This document shows positions 60,260 to 64,000 of a stretch of DNA of 64,000 bases, piece after piece. Position 1 is the stretch's first letter, and each line of letters starts with the position of its first letter. The translations under genes were made by a program, and so were the position numbers. Source of the stretch: Sphingomonas psychrolutea (GTDB lineage: Bacteria > Pseudomonadota > Alphaproteobacteria > Sphingomonadales > Sphingomonadaceae); assembly GCF_014636175.1 (NCBI RefSeq), contig NZ_BMDW01000009.1:62001-126000 (forward strand), in the 5' to 3' direction. The notes beneath the pieces were generated by a model. It worked only from the letters and a program-made list of their open reading frames with translations, was not told the DNA's origin and made no database searches.

Positions 60260-61519
60260 ATGACCTCTGGAAAGACCGCCGCGATCATCGTAGCCGCCGG
60301 CACCGGCGTGCGCTCGGGCAGTGCGGCGCCCAAACAATATGCGCTGCTCGGCGGCAAGCCGGTGCTGGCGTACAGTCTTGCGGCGCTGCGCGGGCATCCG
60401 GCGATCGATCGCGTCGTTGTGGTGATCGGTGCGGGGCAGGAAGCGGCGTTGCGCGAGGCGGTCGGCGATGTCGAATATGTGATCGGCGGTGCGACGCGGC
60501 GAATGTCGGTGCTGGCGGGATTGGAAGCCCTGGCCTCCTCTACCGGTCACCCCGGCCCTGTGCCGGGGTCAACCGTGCCGCACGATTTGCAGCCGGTAGG
60601 CGTGAACAGCGGTGGACCCCGGCACGAGGCCGGGGTGACGGTTGGAGTTAAGATTGAGCGCGTGCTGATCCACGATGCCGCTCGCCCGTTTCTGTCGGCG
60701 GACGTCATCGATCGGCTGCTTGCGCCGCTCGATGCGTATGAGGGAGCGATCCCCGCACTCCCTGTTGCCGATACGCTCGTACGCTACGACGGGATGATCG
60801 GCGAAACCGTTCCACGCACTGATTTGTATCGGGTCCAGACCCCGCAGGCGTTTGTGTTTGATGCGGTCCTTGCGGCGCATCGTGGTTGGTCTGGGCCTGA
60901 ACCGACCGACGACGCTCAGATGGTCCGCGATACTGGCCATGAAGTCACGATTGTTCTCGGAGACCCCATGCTCGAAAAAATCACCCACCCCGCCGACTTC
61001 GCCGCCGCCGAAGCGCGGCTGGCGGCGTCGATGCGATCGCGCACCGCGACCGGTTTCGACGTCCACCGGCTCGAGGCGGGCGAGGAATTGTGGCTCGGCG
61101 GAGTGTTGATCCCGCACGACAAGGGCTTGTCGGGGCATAGCGATGCCGATGTCGCACTCCACGCCATCACCGATGCGTTGCTCGGCACGATCGCGGCGGG
61201 CGATATCGGGACGCACTTCCCGCCGAGTGATCCGCAGTGGCGCGGGGCCGATTCGGCGCAGTTTCTCCAGCATGCCGCGTCACTGATTACGGCGCGCGGC
61301 GGAATCATCGACTTCATCGACCTCACCCTGATCTGCGAGGCCCCCAAAATCGGGCCGCATCGCAGTGCGATGCGTGATCGCATCGCGGCGCTCTTGCAGG
61401 TCGGCGTGGATCAGGTCAGCATCAAGGCGACAACGACCGAGCGGCTCGGCTTTGCCGGGCGTGGCGAGGGCATTGCCGCGCAAGCCGCCGCGACAGTGCG
61501 GATTCCGGAGACGCGATGA
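60260..61519 (+). CDS. ispDF: Bifunctional IspD/IspF of the MEP pathway
   Basis: This 419-residue fusion makes CDP-methylerythritol (IspD, about 5-250, AAIIVAAGTGVRSGS ... LIHDAARPFLSADV) and then 2-C-methyl-erythritol 2,4-cyclodiphosphate (IspF, about 260-419, TGFDVHRLEAGEELWLGGV, HSDADVALHAITDAL). Between SVLAGLEALAS and IERVLIHDAARP is an extra stretch of about 35 residues that normal IspD lacks; it coincides with a REP-like DNA element (60545-60641) read in frame. The start ATG at 60260 fits the family; a longer frame upstream is not supported. Confidence 0.94.
   Translation: MTSGKTAAIIVAAGTGVRSGSAAPKQYALLGGKPVLAYSLAALRGHPAIDRVVVVIGAGQEAALREAVGDVEYVIGGATRRMSVLAGLEALASSTGHPGPVPGSTVPHDLQPVGVNSGGPRHEAGVTVGVKIERVLIHDAARPFLSADVIDRLLAPLDAYEGAIPALPVADTLVRYDGMIGETVPRTDLYRVQTPQAFVFDAVLAAHRGWSGPEPTDDAQMVRDTGHEVTIVLGDPMLEKITHPADFAAAEARLAASMRSRTATGFDVHRLEAGEELWLGGVLIPHDKGLSGHSDADVALHAITDALLGTIAAGDIGTHFPPSDPQWRGADSAQFLQHAASLITARGGIIDFIDLTLICEAPKIGPHRSAMRDRIAALLQVGVDQVSIKATTTERLGFAGRGEGIAAQAAATVRIPETR
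60545..60641. repeat. REP-like element inserted in frame in ispDF
   Basis: Two related hairpins, CCCCGGC-N5-GCCGGGG at 60550-60568 and again at 60617-60635, lie as an inverted pair. The left copy CACCCCGGCCCTGTGCCGGG and the reverse complement of the right copy share nearly all bases over 30 positions. The element keeps the reading frame and adds about 32 codons to the IspD part. It is unlike the family at 4731 and 12764. Confidence 0.75.
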
Positions 61520-62052
61520 TGGACACGATCCTGCCCGCAGAACTGGTCGATGCCGCGCGCAAGGTAGTCGCCGCCAACCTTGCAGCCGGACGCCGCGTGA
61601 CACTCGCCGAAAGCTGCACCGGCGGGCTGGTCGCGGCGGCAATCACCGAGATTGCAGGGTCGTCTGAGATGTTTGAATGCGGCTTCGTGACCTATTCGAA
61701 CGACGCCAAGCTGGAAATACTCCACGTCAGCATCGACGTGTTGGAGACGTTCGGCGCGGTGTCGGTCGCGACCGCGTGGAGCATGGCGCAAGGCGCGCTC
61801 GAGGCAAGCGGTGCGGATGTCGCCGTCGCGATCACCGGGGTGGCGGGGCCAGGCGGTGGCAGCGAGAAGAAGCCGGTTGGGACGGTCGTGTTCGCGCGGG
61901 CCGAACGCGGGGCCGATCCGGGCAATGTTGTCGCTGATCGCAAGGATTTCGGCGATCTCGGGCGCGGTGGCGTGCGGCTTCAGGCGGCGCTGTGTGCGCT
62001 CGAGCTGCTGATGCCGCCGGAGCCGGAGCCGGACGCCGACGCGGCGCCGTAA
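61516..62052 (+). CDS. CinA C-terminal domain nicotinamide-nucleotide amidohydrolase (PncC type)
   Basis: This 178-residue protein corresponds only to the C-terminal CinA amidohydrolase domain, without the N-terminal MoaB-like domain. Motifs are TLAESCTGGLVAAAIT (active Ser), VTYSNDAK and ITGVAGPGGGSEKKPVGTV. It deamidates NMN in NAD recycling. The start overlaps the ispDF stop. The acidic Pro/Glu/Asp tail is coded over the 3' end of the opposite gene. Confidence 0.92.
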   Translation: MMDTILPAELVDAARKVVAANLAAGRRVTLAESCTGGLVAAAITEIAGSSEMFECGFVTYSNDAKLEILHVSIDVLETFGAVSVATAWSMAQGALEASGADVAVAITGVAGPGGGSEKKPVGTVVFARAERGADPGNVVADRKDFGDLGRGGVRLQAALCALELLMPPEPEPDADAAP

Positions 62053-62471
62053 AGCACTGCCGCGCGATCCTCGAACGCGCCGATCATCTTGCGCAAGGCG
62101 CTGCCGAACACTTGTCCGGCAAGCATTTCGAACACCCGGTTCTTGAACGCAAAATCGACGGTGAAATCCACCGCGCAGCCATTTGCGTCAGGCCGGAAAA
62201 TCCAGTCGTTGCGCAGATATTTCAGCGGACCGTCGAGGTACTCGACATGGATGCGGTTCGGGCGATCCTTATCGACCTTAGACGTGAAGGTCTCGCGCAG
62301 GCCCTTGAAGCCCACGATCATGTCGGCGACCACTTGGGTGTCGGTGTTTGACCGGACGCGGATCGCCGAGACCCAAGGCAGAAATTCGGGATAGCGCGCC
62401 ACATCGGCGACCAGATCGAACATCTGTTCGGGCGTGTAGGGCAGCCGGCGCGTTTCGTTATGCCTTGGCAA
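61980..62471 (-). CDS. RatA/COQ10-like START-domain protein
   Basis: This 163-residue polyketide cyclase/START fold protein has [28 protein letters not shown] near the N-terminus and [10 protein letters not shown] at the end of the fold. The family binds ubiquinone (COQ10) or is annotated as RatA. Start is TTG 62471, overlapping the lipA stop by 14 bases, so it is read with lipA. The tail is Ser/Gly-rich and overlaps cinA by 73 bases. Confidence 0.88.
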   Translation of the reverse strand: MPRHNETRRLPYTPEQMFDLVADVARYPEFLPWVSAIRVRSNTDTQVVADMIVGFKGLRETFTSKVDKDRPNRIHVEYLDGPLKYLRNDWIFRPDANGCAVDFTVDFAFKNRVFEMLAGQVFGSALRKMIGAFEDRAAVLYGAASASGSGSGGISSSSAHSAA

Positions 62472-63378
62472 GTTTCGCCTCGCGCGCCGCCCGCATCCTG
62501 GCGAAATCATCGCCTGCGTGATAGCTCGACCGCGTCAGCGGCGACGCCGCGACGAGCAGGAACCCCTTTGCACGCGCGATCGCCGCATAGGCATCGAACG
62601 TGGCGGGCGGGACGAAATCGATCACTTTGGCGTGGCGCGGGGTGGGTTGCAGATATTGCCCCATCGTCAGGAAATCGATCTCGGCGCTGCGCATGTCGTC
62701 CATCACCTGATGCACTTCGAGCCGCTCCTCGCCCAAGCCCAGCATGACGCCCGATTTGGTGAAGATGCGGGGATCGTGGCGCTTGACGCTCTCCAACAGC
62801 CGCAGCGACGCGTAATAGCGGGCACCGGGGCGGATCGTGGGGTAGAGCCGCGGTACGGTTTCGAGATTGTGGTTGTACACGTCGGGGCCAGCCTCGACGA
62901 TCGATTCGATCGCGGCCTGCGGCTTGTTGCGGAAATCAGGCGTGAGGATTTCGATCGTCGTGTTGGGGGTGGTGCGGCGCAGGGCCTCGATCACCTTGAC
63001 GAATTGCGACGCGCCGCCATCGGGCAAATCGTCGCGGTCAACCGAGGTGATGACGATATGTTCGAGCCCGAGCTCAGCGGCAGCATCGGCGGTGTGCTGC
63101 GGTTCGAGCATGTCGACCGCACGCGGCATGCCGGTCTTGACGTTGCAGAACGCGCAGGCGCGCGTGCACGTGTCGCCGAGGATCATCACGGTCGCGTGTT
63201 TCTTGGTCCAGCATTCGCCGATATTGGGGCAGGCCGCTTCCTCGCACACGGTGTTGAGGTTGAGGCGGCGCATCATCGCCTTGGTCTCGGCAAAGGCAGT
63301 GCCGCCGGGAGCCTTGACCCGGATCCAGTCTGGCTTGCGCTCTCGGGGCAGGCGGGCGAGCGGGGACATCTCATTCAT
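62458..63378 (-). CDS. lipA: Lipoyl synthase
   Basis: This 306-residue radical-SAM enzyme inserts sulfur into octanoyl groups to make lipoate. It has the auxiliary cluster motif [13 protein letters not shown], the radical-SAM motif [13 protein letters not shown] and the [10 protein letters not shown] end with the Ser ligand. ATG 63378 ([18 protein letters not shown]) matches the family start; the longer upstream frame is the shadow of the carbonic anhydrase gene on the other strand. Followed by ratA/COQ10-like, the usual alphaproteobacterial pair. Confidence 0.96.
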   Translation of the reverse strand: MNEMSPLARLPRERKPDWIRVKAPGGTAFAETKAMMRRLNLNTVCEEAACPNIGECWTKKHATVMILGDTCTRACAFCNVKTGMPRAVDMLEPQHTADAAAELGLEHIVITSVDRDDLPDGGASQFVKVIEALRRTTPNTTIEILTPDFRNKPQAAIESIVEAGPDVYNHNLETVPRLYPTIRPGARYYASLRLLESVKRHDPRIFTKSGVMLGLGEERLEVHQVMDDMRSAEIDFLTMGQYLQPTPRHAKVIDFVPPATFDAYAAIARAKGFLLVAASPLTRSSYHAGDDFARMRAAREAKLAKA

Positions 63379-63444
63379 GCCTAAGCAGATAGCGACTGAT
63401 GCGTGCGCTTGCCAGCCCCTCCCTCTCGCCCGTACAGCGCGGGC

Positions 63445-64000
63445 ATGGCCGATTTTACCGAACTGCTCGCTGGCTATGGCCGGTTTCGTGTCCATGACTG
63501 GACTCGCCAGCGCGATCGCTGGGCCGAATTGTCCGAAGGGCAAAGCCCCAAGGTGATGATCATCGCCTGTTCGGACAGCCGAGTCGACCCGGCGCAGGTG
63601 TTCGACACCTCGCCCGGCGAGATCTTCGTCGTGCGCAACGTCGCCAATCTGGTGCCGCCGTTCGAACTCGACGGGAAGCGGCATGGCGTCTCGGCCGCGC
63701 TCGAATTCGCGGTGACTCAGTTGCAAGTGTCCGAAATCGTCGTGATGGGCCACGGGTCGTGCGGCGGCGTGCATGCCGCGCTGACTCAGGCGTTCGACGG
63801 CAAGGCACCGGGCGAAGGCGGGTTCATCGCGCATTGGGTCGACATGCTCGACGACGCGCGCGATCGAGTGATCGCCACGCACGGGACAGGCCCGGATGCG
63901 CTGCACGCGCTCGAACTCGAGACGGTGCGCGTCAGCATCGCCAATTTGCGCACCTTCCCCTGCATCCCCGAGCGCGAAGCCGCGGGCACGCTGCGGCTGC
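63445..64000 (+). CDS. Beta-carbonic anhydrase (3' end missing)
   Basis: The first 185 residues of a beta-class carbonic anhydrase are present and the frame runs off the window. Zinc ligands are in [11 protein letters not shown] (Cys, Asp) and [13 protein letters not shown] (His, Cys). It interconverts CO2 and bicarbonate. It is divergent from lipA; the start codon is ATG 63445. Confidence 0.93.
   Translation, partial: MADFTELLAGYGRFRVHDWTRQRDRWAELSEGQSPKVMIIACSDSRVDPAQVFDTSPGEIFVVRNVANLVPPFELDGKRHGVSAALEFAVTQLQVSEIVVMGHGSCGGVHAALTQAFDGKAPGEGGFIAHWVDMLDDARDRVIATHGTGPDALHALELETVRVSIANLRTFPCIPEREAAGTLRL

Overview
The window is a 64 kb piece of a high-GC alphaproteobacterial chromosome, most likely Sphingomonas or a close sphingomonad. 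The evidence is the cckA-recA-alaS-icd gene order, GTTC-N7-GTTC SOS boxes, TonB-dependent receptors of sphingomonad type, a nifR3/dusB-ntrBC-ntrYX cluster, and an LPS-gene-poor bamA-skp-fabZ cluster. The identification rests on protein families and gene order only. Nearly everything is housekeeping. There is no sign of a prophage, insertion sequence, CRISPR array or plasmid module.

Layout. 1-4.7 kb: the end of a DUF2062 membrane protein and two tandem M13 metallopeptidases. 4.9-9 kb: the cell-cycle hybrid kinase CckA, a stand-alone receiver, and recA behind an SOS box. 9.2-14.6 kb: a block inserted between recA and alaS, holding a GST, a dicarboxylate symporter, an M24 peptidase and a TPR-like lipid-anchored or exported protein. 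14.6-24.1 kb: alaS, a TonB-dependent receptor, an exported retropepsin-like protein, a Kef-type antiporter and icd. 24.2-26 kb: psd-pssA (phosphatidylethanolamine synthesis) and, convergent with pssA, a 75-residue membrane protein whose promoter contains a LexA box. 26.2-38.2 kb: rpsB-tsf, then the translationally coupled pyrH-frr-uppS-cdsA-dxr-rseP-bamA-skp-fabZ, then rpmE and a PilZ protein. 38.3-47.4 kb: tRNA-Ser(TGA), then a long operon of cell-wall and replication genes: MltB-type transglycosylase, SPOR lipoprotein, DD-carboxypeptidase, tmk, holB, metG, tatD, an MBL hydrolase, a small membrane protein and mazG. 47.4-49.8 kb, minus strand: hfq (a tandem double-domain form), hflX and a GNAT protein. 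50.2-52.7 kb: a second TonB receptor. 52.9-60.1 kb, minus strand: dusB-ntrB-ntrC-ntrY-ntrX (nitrogen control). 60.3-64 kb: fused ispDF, cinA C-terminal type, a ratA/COQ10-like gene, lipA, and the start of a beta-carbonic anhydrase.

Functional links. Isoprenoid supply (ispDF, dxr, uppS) feeds the cell-wall genes. cdsA, pssA and psd form one phospholipid branch. rseP, bamA, skp and the transglycosylase/carboxypeptidase set build the envelope. recA and the small membrane protein are the two candidate SOS genes in the window.

Most interesting items: (1) the LexA-box promoter with the box lying exactly between -35 and -10 of a tiny single-span membrane protein, a candidate SOS division inhibitor; (2) the tandem Hfq with a diverged second domain; (3) a REP-like element inserted in frame in ispDF; (4) an EF-hand-like loop in the Skp/OmpH protein and three closely spaced cysteine pairs in BamA surface loops.
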